Positions 1 to 5,602 of a stretch of DNA of 9,137 nt are shown piece after piece (position 1 is the stretch's first letter; each line of letters begins with the position of its first letter). This stretch comes from Nitrospirota bacterium (GTDB lineage: Bacteria > Nitrospirota > Nitrospiria > Nitrospirales > Nitrospiraceae), in NCBI GenBank assembly GCA_020028595.1, contig JAIBHQ010000019.1:1-9137 (forward strand). Direction: 5' to 3'. The notes beneath the pieces were generated by a model. It did no database searches and was not told where the DNA came from. It saw nothing but the letters and a program-made list of their open reading frames with translations. The translations under genes and the position numbers were made by a program.

Positions 1-1897
1 CGAGAACAGTCACGGCTCCAGCATTCTTCTTGCCGTGCTCTTTCACGGCCGCCGCCCAGCGCTCCGCCGCCGTACGAACGGCGGCTTCCGTCTTGCCGGA
101 CACACACAGGCTGATCAGATGCGCAAACGGCGGATAGCCCAACGCGCTCCGGAAGGCCAGCTCCTGCTCGTAAAATCGCGCCGGATCGCCCTCTGCGATC
201 GAGGCGATCGCATGGTGGTCCGGCAGGATCGTTTGCAGCACGACCAGGCCGTCGGTCCGCGCCAGTCCGACGGCATCGCGCAGTGCATGATAGGTCCGCT
301 CGGCGGAGCGAAAGTCCGGCCGGTGCAAACCGGCATCTGCATAGGGAATGCCGACAAAGCCGACCGGTTGAATGGGCATGTCCTGAAACAACAACTGGGT
401 TCCGATCAGCAGATCCAATTGTCCCTCGGCAATGCCGTTCCGCAATCGCGCGGCCTGCTCGGGTGTGCGCGCCGTGTCCCGATCGAGCCGGCCGATGCGC
501 GTGTCGGGAAACAGCCGGCGGAGTTCCTCTTCCAGCCGTTCCGTGCCGGAGCCGACCGGCTCGATCCGCGAGGACCGGCACGCAGGGCAGATCTCTGGAA
601 TCGGCTCGGTCGCGCCACAGTAGCGGCAGGTCAGCCGGTTGGCCCGCTTATAGAAGGTCAGGGACACGCTGCAATGCGAACAGGCCGGCGAAGCGCCGCA
701 ATCCCGGCAGTGCAGGGCCGCGGCAAATCCTTTCCGGTTTGTAAACAGGATCGCGCCCGTCCTGGTTTCCAGAGCCGCCCTGATACCGGCGAGCATCGGT
801 TCCGAGAGCAGGGTCCGCGGGGGGGCCTGTCGCAGATCCACCAGGTGGACGGCGGCGCACGGTGCCGGCGCGGGTGTCGGCTGAGCGCCGATATGCCGGC
901 GTGTTTCGACGGCAGGGTGAGCCGTTCCCAGCAACAGAACCGCGCCATGCTGCCGGGCCCGCATCGCGGCCACCTCCCGCGCATGGTAATGCGGTTCCTG
1001 TTCCTCCTTCAGCGAGGGATCGTCTTCGTCGTCCACGCAGATCAGGCCGGGGGCGCGCAGCGGGGCGAAGATCGCCGACCGCGTGCCGACGACGATATCG
1101 GCCGCGCCGGTTTGAATGCGGCGCCACTCGCGCGCGCGCACGGCGGGGGGCAAGTCGCTGTGGATCTGCGCGACACGATCGGGCCAGCGGGCGAGGCTCA
1201 GCGCTGCCAGCGCCGCCGCGCGGCGGATTTCCGGTGAAATGATCAGAACGGTCCCGTTGCGTTCCAGAGCGATTCCAGCCGCGTGGAGCAGGGTTGCCCA
1301 CCGGCGCGGCAGGGTGTCTTCCACCAGGAATGTCTCGTGACGCTGCGCAGCCAGTGCTTCCTGGAAACGGGACCACCATGGCGGTGCAACGGGCGGCAGT
1401 AATTGCAATGAACCGGCCGGATGGCCTGCTGCAGCCGGCGCCTGCAGGGCCTGGGATGCCCGGCGGCCGCGTGCCGTCTCGCGCGTGCCGGGCACTGCCG
1501 GCAGGATCAGGCGCAGGCACTGTCCCCACGGCGCGAGATAATAGTCGGACACCTGCCGGGTGAGTTCCAGGATGTCCGGCGAAATCGCGGCGTCCGCCGG
1601 CTCGTTCGCCACGGCGAGAATGTCGCGCACGCGAATCGGCGTCGCACGCGTTGTGGCGGGAAGCGGCGGGCCCTCGGACGACATCGTGACGACGATGCCC
1701 GGCACGGTGCTCGGTCCCAGCGGCACGCGAACAAGGCTGCCGATGCGGATCTGGGGTCGTAGAGATTCCGGGATGCTGTAGGTGAACGTGCGATGCAGAT
1801 GGCGGGGAACGATCACATCGGCGAAGGACGGCTGCGCGGCGTTTGGGCGGGCGGGCGGGAATGCGTCAGTGCGAGCCGTGAATTCCGGAGCGGACAT
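1..1897 (-). CDS. priA: PriA-family primosomal protein N', helicase motifs degenerate (partial, C-terminus beyond window)
   Basis: The frame is open for 632 codons from ATG 1897 and leaves the window at base 1; about 60 C-terminal residues are probably missing. The family restarts stalled replication forks by binding branched DNA and loading DnaB. The N-terminal 3'-end-binding domain (about 24-70, with RTFTYSIP) and winged-helix region (about 104-138, DYYLAPWGQ) are clear. The zinc region is intact, with eight cysteines at 397, 400, 406, 409, 424, 427, 437 and 440. The helicase core aligns throughout (VGTRSAIF, GTAHPAVE, GSGTERLEEEL, ADAGLHRPDF), but Walker A (usually GVTGSGKT) is VEDTLPRRW at 192-200, DEEH is DDED at 289-292, and AGRAGR is lost (VGLART). 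ATPase and helicase activity are therefore unlikely. The unbroken frame and good conservation elsewhere argue against a pseudogene. Inactive PriA homologues are known in actinobacteria. The start lacks a Shine-Dalgarno sequence; see the promoter entry. Confidence 0.9.
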   Translation of the reverse strand, partial: MSAPEFTARTDAFPPARPNAAQPSFADVIVPRHLHRTFTYSIPESLRPQIRIGSLVRVPLGPSTVPGIVVTMSSEGPPLPATTRATPIRVRDILAVANEPADAAISPDILELTRQVSDYYLAPWGQCLRLILPAVPGTRETARGRRASQALQAPAAAGHPAGSLQLLPPVAPPWWSRFQEALAAQRHETFLVEDTLPRRWATLLHAAGIALERNGTVLIISPEIRRAAALAALSLARWPDRVAQIHSDLPPAVRAREWRRIQTGAADIVVGTRSAIFAPLRAPGLICVDDEDDPSLKEEQEPHYHAREVAAMRARQHGAVLLLGTAHPAVETRRHIGAQPTPAPAPCAAVHLVDLRQAPPRTLLSEPMLAGIRAALETRTGAILFTNRKGFAAALHCRDCGASPACSHCSVSLTFYKRANRLTCRYCGATEPIPEICPACRSSRIEPVGSGTERLEEELRRLFPDTRIGRLDRDTARTPEQAARLRNGIAEGQLDLLIGTQLLFQDMPIQPVGFVGIPYADAGLHRPDFRSAERTYHALRDAVGLARTDGLVVLQTILPDHHAIASIAEGDPARFYEQELAFRSALGYPPFAHLISLCVSGKTEAAVRTAAERWAAAVKEHGKKNAGAVTVL

Positions 1898-1902
1898 GGG
1901 AC

Positions 1903-1931
1903 ATTCTAGCAGCGCTGAAGGACGGGAACAA
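1903..1931 (-). promoter_or_regulatory. Candidate promoter of priA, predicted leaderless transcript
   Basis: Reading the minus strand, TTGTTC (1931-1926), a 17-base spacer and TAGAAT (1908-1903) form a good sigma-70-type promoter. Only GTCCC separates the -10 box from the priA ATG at 1897, so the expected start of transcription falls on or next to the A of the ATG. This agrees with the absence of a Shine-Dalgarno sequence. It is inferred from sequence alone. Confidence 0.45.
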
Positions 1932-1932
1932 T

Positions 1933-1951
1933 TAACTCCGCGTGGGAGTTA
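1933..1951 (-). terminator. Hairpin overlapping the stop codon of the OmpA-domain gene; weak terminator or 3' stabiliser
   Basis: A perfect 7-base-pair stem (TAACTCC / GGAGTTA) with a 5-base loop starts at the TAA stop codon of the upstream gene. On the minus strand it is followed by ATTGTTCCC, which is a poor U-tract. It may slow or partly end transcription before priA, or protect the 3' end of the mRNA. The stem abuts the candidate priA -35 box. Confidence 0.4.
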
Positions 1952-3340
1952 CGGAGCGGGCGGGGCAGTGATTGCTGAAGCTGGTTCCGGCGCAGGTGAA
2001 GAGAGCTCTTTGGTTTCCGGCATGACGTCTTTTGGTGCCGGAGAAGATGGCCGTTCGGTTGGGAGTAACTGAATCTCGATCCGGCGGTTTTGCTTGCGTC
2101 CCGCTTCCGTGCTGTTGCTGGCCACTGGTTTGGCGTCTGCATACCCAACGACCGAGATGTTCTGGGGATTGACCCCTCCCTCCTCGGCGAGAGAGTCGGC
2201 CACCGCGGCGGCACGTGCGCGCGACAGTTCCTTGTTTGAAGTATACAGCTCCTTCAGCGAGGGACCGACCTTCTGGTTATCCGTATATCCCTTCACGACC
2301 ACCCGGCTGTCAGGTGCTTCCTTGAGAAGCTCTTTCATTTGCTTCAGAATCGGGAGGCTGGCGGCCGTTGCCGGCGCGCTTCCCGGTTCGAACTCCAGTA
2401 GCTTGGCCAATCGAGCCAGTTCGCGTTCGATATCACGCGACTGCGGAGCGGCATGCGCTTCCTGGGACATTCCCATCGTGGCGGTCTTGGGCGACGCGGT
2501 GGTGGCCGGCCCCGTCATCTCCTGAAAGAGAGCCTCTTTTCGGGCTTGCGGTGCATCAGAGCCGGGTTGTTTCTGGAGCCGATCTTTGGCTGTGAAGCGG
2601 TCGCCCCGTAGAAACGGAGCGAGCGAACGGACGATTCGCGCCGTGGCGGTGTGATCTTCCACGGCGATGATTTGCAACTCGCCGATGATTTGAATCGGAA
2701 TGCCGGCACTTTCCCGGAACACCTCCAGCCGGTCGTCAAGCTTGACTCCGTCGTTGCGTCCCCAATCCACGTAGACCACATGGCCTTGCGCAATCAGGGT
2801 TTGTCCGGGCGGGAGTTCGACGATCACGCCGGTTCCGTCCGGAAGCGATTGATTGAAGGAGGCCGGTGCCGGCGGAGCAGGAGCCTGGCGCGAGGCACCG
2901 TCGCCAGGGTACATGGCGTCGTAGGAACGCTCGATCCTGACGGTCGCTTTGCTGCCCGTGATTCTGATCACTTTCACCACGCCAATGACGGCGGTCAAAT
3001 CGCCGAGATACTGGCCGCGAACCGGGTGATAGATTTTTTTGACTCCCCGGTAGACGGTGAATCTGTCGCCTGGCGCGACTTCGTGCGGATTCCTGAGATC
3101 CAGATAGATTTGCTCGCCGCCGCCGAGCAGTCGTTTATTTCCCGTGGTTTGATTGTCGCCAGTAATCTGGCTGATTCGTGCCTCGTATGGGAACTCGGGA
3201 CGAATAAAGCCGGCCGCGGTGGAGAACGAGGGGCTTGCAACGGCTGATTCAGATGGAAGCAGATCTTCTGCGATGCCGGTCGTCGTCCAGAGCAGCACAC
3301 AAATACAGACTGTTGCGAGGCCCGTGCCGATCCTTGTCAT
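1949..3340 (-). CDS. Exported OmpA-domain (peptidoglycan-binding) protein with two repeated N-terminal modules
   Basis: The protein has 463 residues. It begins with a signal peptide (about 1-24; MTRIGTG, hydrophobic VCICVLLW, likely cleavage near GIA/ED). Residues 77-147 and 186-248 are two related beta-rich modules, each with a GDRF or DDRLEVF turn, then an hydrophobic strand pair and a T(A)TVRI/ATARI-RS motif; such modules accompany LysM or OmpA domains in some envelope proteins. A Pro/Ala-rich linker and a short charged helix (301-316) lead to an OmpA C-terminal domain (about 315-427) with Asp354 in GYTDN and Arg376 in LSRARA, the residues expected to bind diaminopimelate. The tail is Pro/Ser-rich. 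A periplasmic or outer-membrane anchor to peptidoglycan is inferred. The start at 3340 is chosen because a strong GGAGGGAGG lies 8 bases upstream and the signal peptide begins there; a longer TTG start at 3400 would overlap the promoter. Confidence 0.85.
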   Translation of the reverse strand: MTRIGTGLATVCICVLLWTTTGIAEDLLPSESAVASPSFSTAAGFIRPEFPYEARISQITGDNQTTGNKRLLGGGEQIYLDLRNPHEVAPGDRFTVYRGVKKIYHPVRGQYLGDLTAVIGVVKVIRITGSKATVRIERSYDAMYPGDGASRQAPAPPAPASFNQSLPDGTGVIVELPPGQTLIAQGHVVYVDWGRNDGVKLDDRLEVFRESAGIPIQIIGELQIIAVEDHTATARIVRSLAPFLRGDRFTAKDRLQKQPGSDAPQARKEALFQEMTGPATTASPKTATMGMSQEAHAAPQSRDIERELARLAKLLEFEPGSAPATAASLPILKQMKELLKEAPDSRVVVKGYTDNQKVGPSLKELYTSNKELSRARAAAVADSLAEEGGVNPQNISVVGYADAKPVASNSTEAGRKQNRRIEIQLLPTERPSSPAPKDVMPETKELSSPAPEPASAITAPPAP

Positions 3341-3348
3341 ACAGACTG

Positions 3349-3357
3349 CCTCCCTCC
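3349..3357 (-). promoter_or_regulatory. Shine-Dalgarno sequence of the OmpA-domain gene
   Basis: The minus strand reads GGAGGGAGG ending 8 bases before the ATG at 3340. It decides the start of this gene in favour of 3340 over the in-frame TTG at 3400. Confidence 0.8.
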
Positions 3358-3372
3358 AGTAACCTGCCGCAC

Positions 3373-3400
3373 ACAATAGCAAATCAGTGCGCATTGTCAA
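3373..3400 (-). promoter_or_regulatory. Sigma-70-type promoter of the OmpA-domain gene
   Basis: On the minus strand there is a perfect TTGACA (3400-3395), a 16-base spacer and TATTGT (3378-3373). Transcription would start near 3366 and give a leader of about 25 bases that contains the strong ribosome site. This is the best promoter match in the window and suggests constitutive expression. Confidence 0.7.
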
Positions 3401-3424
3401 GCAAAGCCCATGAAATCACTGTGT

Positions 3425-3454
3425 TTGAACGCCACTGTGGTGGCGTGGTAATGT
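3425..3454 (+). promoter_or_regulatory. Candidate divergent promoter with an 18-base palindrome in its spacer
   Basis: TTGAAC (3425-3430), an 18-base spacer and TAATGT (3449-3454) form a plausible plus-strand promoter facing away from the OmpA-domain gene. The spacer region holds a perfect inverted repeat at 3429-3446, ACGCCAC-TGTG-GTGGCGT, placed as a repressor operator would be. The predicted transcript would start near 3461, 36 bases before the small reading frame at 3497. No direct evidence of regulation is visible. Confidence 0.4.
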
Positions 3455-3496
3455 GGAGCCGTTGTGCGCCTGCCGTCTTCTGGAGCCTGCAGAAAG

Positions 3497-3691
3497 ATGG
3501 ACCAACAACAGCGATTTCGACCGGACGGTACGCCCCTCCCCGATGCACGCCCGCGCCGGATCGAAACTCAGATTCACCGGCGAAAGAAGGCCAAGGCGCT
3601 CCCGCCACTGACGGCTGAATGGGATGCGCGCCATCCGGATACTCCCGCCAAGCTGCGTATGCCGTCGGACCGCATGCGCAAGACACGCTAG
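3497..3691 (+). CDS. Small basic protein of unknown function (64 aa)
   Basis: I do not recognise this family. The frame runs from ATG 3497 to TAG 3691. The protein is hydrophilic and strongly basic (17 Arg/Lys against 8 Asp/Glu), with no signal peptide and no membrane segment. It opens with a Pro/Gly-rich stretch (RFRPDGTPLPDARP), continues into a likely charged helix (RRIETQIHRRKKAK) and ends in a basic tail (RMRKTR). Codons favour G or C in the third position, as in the neighbouring genes, which supports real coding. A promoter candidate lies 43 bases upstream of the start. The ribosome site is weak (AGAAAG next to the ATG). A nucleic-acid-binding or ribosome-associated role would suit the composition, but that is a guess. 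Confidence 0.5.
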   Translation: MDQQQRFRPDGTPLPDARPRRIETQIHRRKKAKALPPLTAEWDARHPDTPAKLRMPSDRMRKTR

Positions 3692-3852
3692 ACGCGCCGT
3701 TCTTCATCGTAGCCTCCGCCCGGATCAACCAGGAAGCGGGAAAGTCTTCCTGTTATGCCCACGTTCTGTTCTATTCAAAAAAACAAGAGCTTTGGGTTGC
3801 AGGCTGATCCCTGGGGCTTTTGGGGCTGAGCCCGCGTAGGCCATTTGAACGC

Positions 3853-3882
3853 TTGATTTGACCGGAATCATTCGACTACCAT
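3853..3882 (+). promoter_or_regulatory. Weak candidate promoter for the nuo operon
   Basis: TTGATT (3853-3858), an 18-base spacer and TACCAT (3877-3882) match the sigma-70 consensus at four positions in each box. It would give a leader of roughly 220 bases before nuoA. Several TTGA-like hexamers lie close together here, so the exact site is uncertain. Confidence 0.25.
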
Positions 3883-3984
3883 GACCGCCTTAGTCTTGGA
3901 AGTTCAGGGGGTTAGCCCTGATTGTCCGTGGCGGTTCGTCGCGAAATCGCGCAGACGCGTTGCGAGTCTGGGCGCGTGGAGCCG

Positions 3985-4028
3985 CGAGGGACCGAGGCGT
4001 ACTTAAAACAGTACGTCGAGGGACTGAG
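3985..4028 (+). repeat. Direct repeat flanking a palindrome in the nuoA leader
   Basis: CGAGGGACCGAG (3985-3996) and CGAGGGACTGAG (4017-4028) are direct repeats matching at 11 of 12 bases. Between them is a stem-loop: GCGTACT (3997-4003), loop TAAAAC, AGTACGT (4010-4016). The stem has 7 pairs including one G-U, and one further G-C pair from the flanks. The block also lies in a frame open from GTG 3928 to TAG 4092 (54 codons, with EAYLKQYVEGL in the middle) that has no visible ribosome site. It could be a dispersed repeat, a structured leader or a leader peptide. Confidence 0.5.
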
Positions 4029-4110
4029 TGGCGAGCCCGCCCGGCGGAGCAGCGTATCCGCGATTGCAGCAGAAGCGTCCATGGATAATTAGGGCTGAGG
4101 AGGGGTTCGC

Positions 4111-4494
4111 GTGGCTGGATCAGAACAGCTCCTCGACTATTTGGGTCGGTATTTTCCGGTCCTTCTCTTTATCGGGATTGCGCTGGCGTTCGGCGTGGTC
4201 ACGCTGGTCCTCAGTTATTTCGTCCAACCGAAATATCCGGAATCTGAAAAACTCAGTACGTACGAGTGCGGCAGCGAACCGTTCTCGGACGCCCGCATGC
4301 CGTTTCCCGTCCGGTACTACATCTTTGCGATGCTGTTCGTCATTTTCGACATCGAAGTCATCTTTCTGTATCCCTGGGCCGTGACGTTTTTCAAAATCGG
4401 GCTGGTCGGCTTGATCGAAATGCTGATCTTCATCGCGCTGTTCGTTGTGGCGTACGTCTATGCCTGGAAAAAAGGAGCCCTCGAATGGGACTGA
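4111..4494 (+). CDS. nuoA: NADH-quinone oxidoreductase subunit A
   Basis: NuoA (ND3) is a small membrane subunit of complex I at the junction of the membrane arm and the Q-module. The 127 residues, about the usual length, carry three membrane segments (about 17-38, 69-91 and 97-118). The family signature is plain: YECGSEPF at 51-58 in the first loop, with Cys53 at the position of the switch-loop cysteine of ND3, then [19 protein letters not shown], including conserved acidic Asp80 and Glu82 in the second membrane helix. Translation starts at GTG 4111, chosen because GAGGAGGGG lies 5 bases upstream. It is the first gene of the operon and its last 10 bases overlap nuoB, so the two are probably translationally coupled. 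Confidence 0.95.
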   Translation: MAGSEQLLDYLGRYFPVLLFIGIALAFGVVTLVLSYFVQPKYPESEKLSTYECGSEPFSDARMPFPVRYYIFAMLFVIFDIEVIFLYPWAVTFFKIGLVGLIEMLIFIALFVVAYVYAWKKGALEWD

Positions 4495-5000
4495 TTCAGC
4501 TGGGGCGGCATCAGAAGGACGGAGACATCGACGTCATCACCACGACGATCGAGCGGGCCGTCAACTGGGCGCGCAAGGGCTCGCTCTGGCCGATGACGTT
4601 CGGGTTGGCCTGCTGCGCGATTGAGATGATTGCGGCGGTGTCCTCGCGGTACGACATGGACCGCTACGGCGCGGGCGTGTTCCGCGCCTCGCCGCGCCAG
4701 TCCGACCTGATGATCGTGGCCGGTACGGTCTGCCGGCGCATGGCGCCGGTGATCCGGAAAATCTACGACCAGATGCCGGAACCGAAGTACGTGATTGCGA
4801 TGGGCTCCTGCGCAACCTCCGGCAATATTTACGACAGTTACAGCGTGGTGCAGGGCGTGGACCGGTTCGTGCCCGTGGACATCTACGTGCCGGGCTGCCC
4901 GCCGACCCCCGAGGCGCTTTTCGACGGCATTTTGAAATTGCAGGAGCGCATTATGCAGAAGCGCGTGTTCACGAAACAGCCGGAGCAGGTCAAAGCGTAA
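4485..5000 (+). CDS. nuoB: NADH-quinone oxidoreductase subunit B
   Basis: NuoB (PSST) holds cluster N2, the last Fe-S cluster, which passes electrons to quinone. The 171-residue protein shows the four N2 ligands: adjacent Cys43-Cys44 in LACCAIEM, Cys109 in GSCATSG and Cys138 in PGCPPTPEA. The [10 protein letters not shown] and [12 protein letters not shown] motifs next to the quinone site are intact. The start is ATG 4485, with AAGGAG at 4472-4477; upstream in-frame sequence inside nuoA is not part of the protein, because the family normally begins with a short variable region before the [16 protein letters not shown] segment. The stop codon TAA (4998-5000) lies inside the first 7-base unit of the inverted repeat element that follows, so the gene runs directly into that element. 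Confidence 0.96.
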   Translation: MGLIQLGRHQKDGDIDVITTTIERAVNWARKGSLWPMTFGLACCAIEMIAAVSSRYDMDRYGAGVFRASPRQSDLMIVAGTVCRRMAPVIRKIYDQMPEPKYVIAMGSCATSGNIYDSYSVVQGVDRFVPVDIYVPGCPPTPEALFDGILKLQERIMQKRVFTKQPEQVKA

Positions 5001-5096
5001 CGCGTGATGAGTAACGCGTGATGGGTAAGAGGACAAGAGAAGGAAGAACGGCGGTGATCCTCGTCAACTCATCACTCATCACTGATCACGCATTAC
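4997..5096 (+). repeat. Inverted heptamer-repeat element between nuoB and nuoC
   Basis: The left arm is five tandem 7-base units (4997-5031): GTAACGC, GTGATGA, GTAACGC, GTGATGG, GTAAGAG. The right arm, read on the minus strand from 5096 to 5062, is GTAATGC, GTGATCA, GTGATGA, GTGATGA, GTTGACG. A 30-base purine-rich centre (5032-5061) separates them. Aligned unit by unit, the arms match at 25 of 35 positions, best in the outer two units, so the mRNA can form a long imperfect hairpin. The first unit contains the nuoB stop codon, and the last ends 10 bases before the nuoC ATG. The design recalls short tandemly repeated heptamers of cyanobacteria, but as inverted arms. Confidence 0.85.
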
Positions 5097-5106
5097 GGTA
5101 TTAGCC

Positions 5107-5601
5107 ATGCATCCTTTAGCCGAACGCATCAAGCGGGAGTTTCCGGACGGATTTGTCGACGCCGTGGAGTGGCGCGGCGATCTGGCGGTGACGGTCCGGC
5201 CTGCGGCCCTGCATGCGGTGGCCATGTTTTTGCGCCACGATCCCGAGATCGACTGCGATTACATGGTGCACGTCAGTTCCGTCGATTGGCCGGATGACGA
5301 GGAGCGGTTCGAAGTGGTGTGGGAAGTCGCGTCAATCCGCAAGCGGCACCGGATCCGGCTGAAGACCCGCGTGCCCGAATCGGATTGTCTGGTGGATTCC
5401 CTGACGGACGTCTGGCACGGCGCCAACTTCATGGAGCGCGAAGTCTACGACATGATGGGCATCCGGTTCCGGAACCATCCGGACCTCCGCAGGATTCTCA
5501 TGCCGGACGATTACACGGAAGGCTATCCGTTGCGGAAGGACTTCCCACTGCAAGGTAAAGGATGGCGGGACACGTTCGAGTTTTTGAACGAGAAGGCGTA
5601 G
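5107..5601 (+). CDS. nuoC: NADH-quinone oxidoreductase subunit C
   Basis: NuoC (30-kDa subunit) is a peripheral Q-module protein that binds NuoD and NuoB. The 164 residues match the family length for an unfused NuoC. Its signature is complete: WHGANFMEREVYDMMGI at about 103-119, then HPDLRRILMPDDY (124-136) and GYPLRKDFPL (139-148). The start at ATG 5107 gives a normal N-terminus (MHPLAERIKREF). Unlike its neighbours it has no recognisable Shine-Dalgarno sequence; the 10 bases before the ATG are GGTATTAGCC, directly after the repeat element. The stop is one base from the nuoD start, so nuoC and nuoD are likely coupled. Confidence 0.95.
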   Translation: MHPLAERIKREFPDGFVDAVEWRGDLAVTVRPAALHAVAMFLRHDPEIDCDYMVHVSSVDWPDDEERFEVVWEVASIRKRHRIRLKTRVPESDCLVDSLTDVWHGANFMEREVYDMMGIRFRNHPDLRRILMPDDYTEGYPLRKDFPLQGKGWRDTFEFLNEKA

Positions 5602-5602
5602 C

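Larger units (their letters stand above)
3692..4110 (+). other. Intergenic region and probable leader upstream of nuoA
   Basis: This 419-base stretch has no convincing gene. It holds a 7-base-pair hairpin at 3730-3752 (CAGGAAG / CTTCCTG, 9-base loop, no U-tract), a possible weak terminator for the small gene. There is a run of seven A at 3778-3784 and a 5-base-pair hairpin GGGCT / AGCCC at 3814-3833. From about 3853 a weak promoter is followed by a leader with several small hairpins: 3904-3921 (TCAGGG / CCCTGA), 3952-3970 (CAGAC / GTCTG) and the palindrome at 3996-4017. The nuoA ribosome site GAGGAGGGG is at 4097-4105. Confidence 0.5.

Noticed and set aside
35..1237. A 400-codon plus-strand open frame
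   Set aside because: It is antisense to the PriA frame, which shows family motifs from end to end; its translation is Arg/Ala/Gly-rich without any recognisable domain.
1..1897. priA as a pseudogene
   Set aside because: The frame is open without frameshift or internal stop, and zinc and DNA-binding regions are well conserved, so selective loss of helicase activity fits better than decay.
3341..3400. A 20-residue longer start (TTG 3400) for the OmpA-domain protein
   Set aside because: It would overlap the -35 box of the gene's own promoter and bury the signal peptide; the ATG at 3340 has a strong ribosome site.
3384..3728. A 114-codon minus-strand frame
   Set aside because: It is antisense to the better small-gene candidate, spans both divergent promoters and has no recognisable features.
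3845..3886. Other TTGA-type -35 boxes (3845 and 3858) for the nuo promoter
   Set aside because: No acceptable -10 box lies 16-18 bases downstream of either.
4997..5096. CRISPR-like array
   Set aside because: The unit is 7 bases, contiguous and inverted about a centre; there are no spacers, no repeats of 24 bases or more, and no cas genes.
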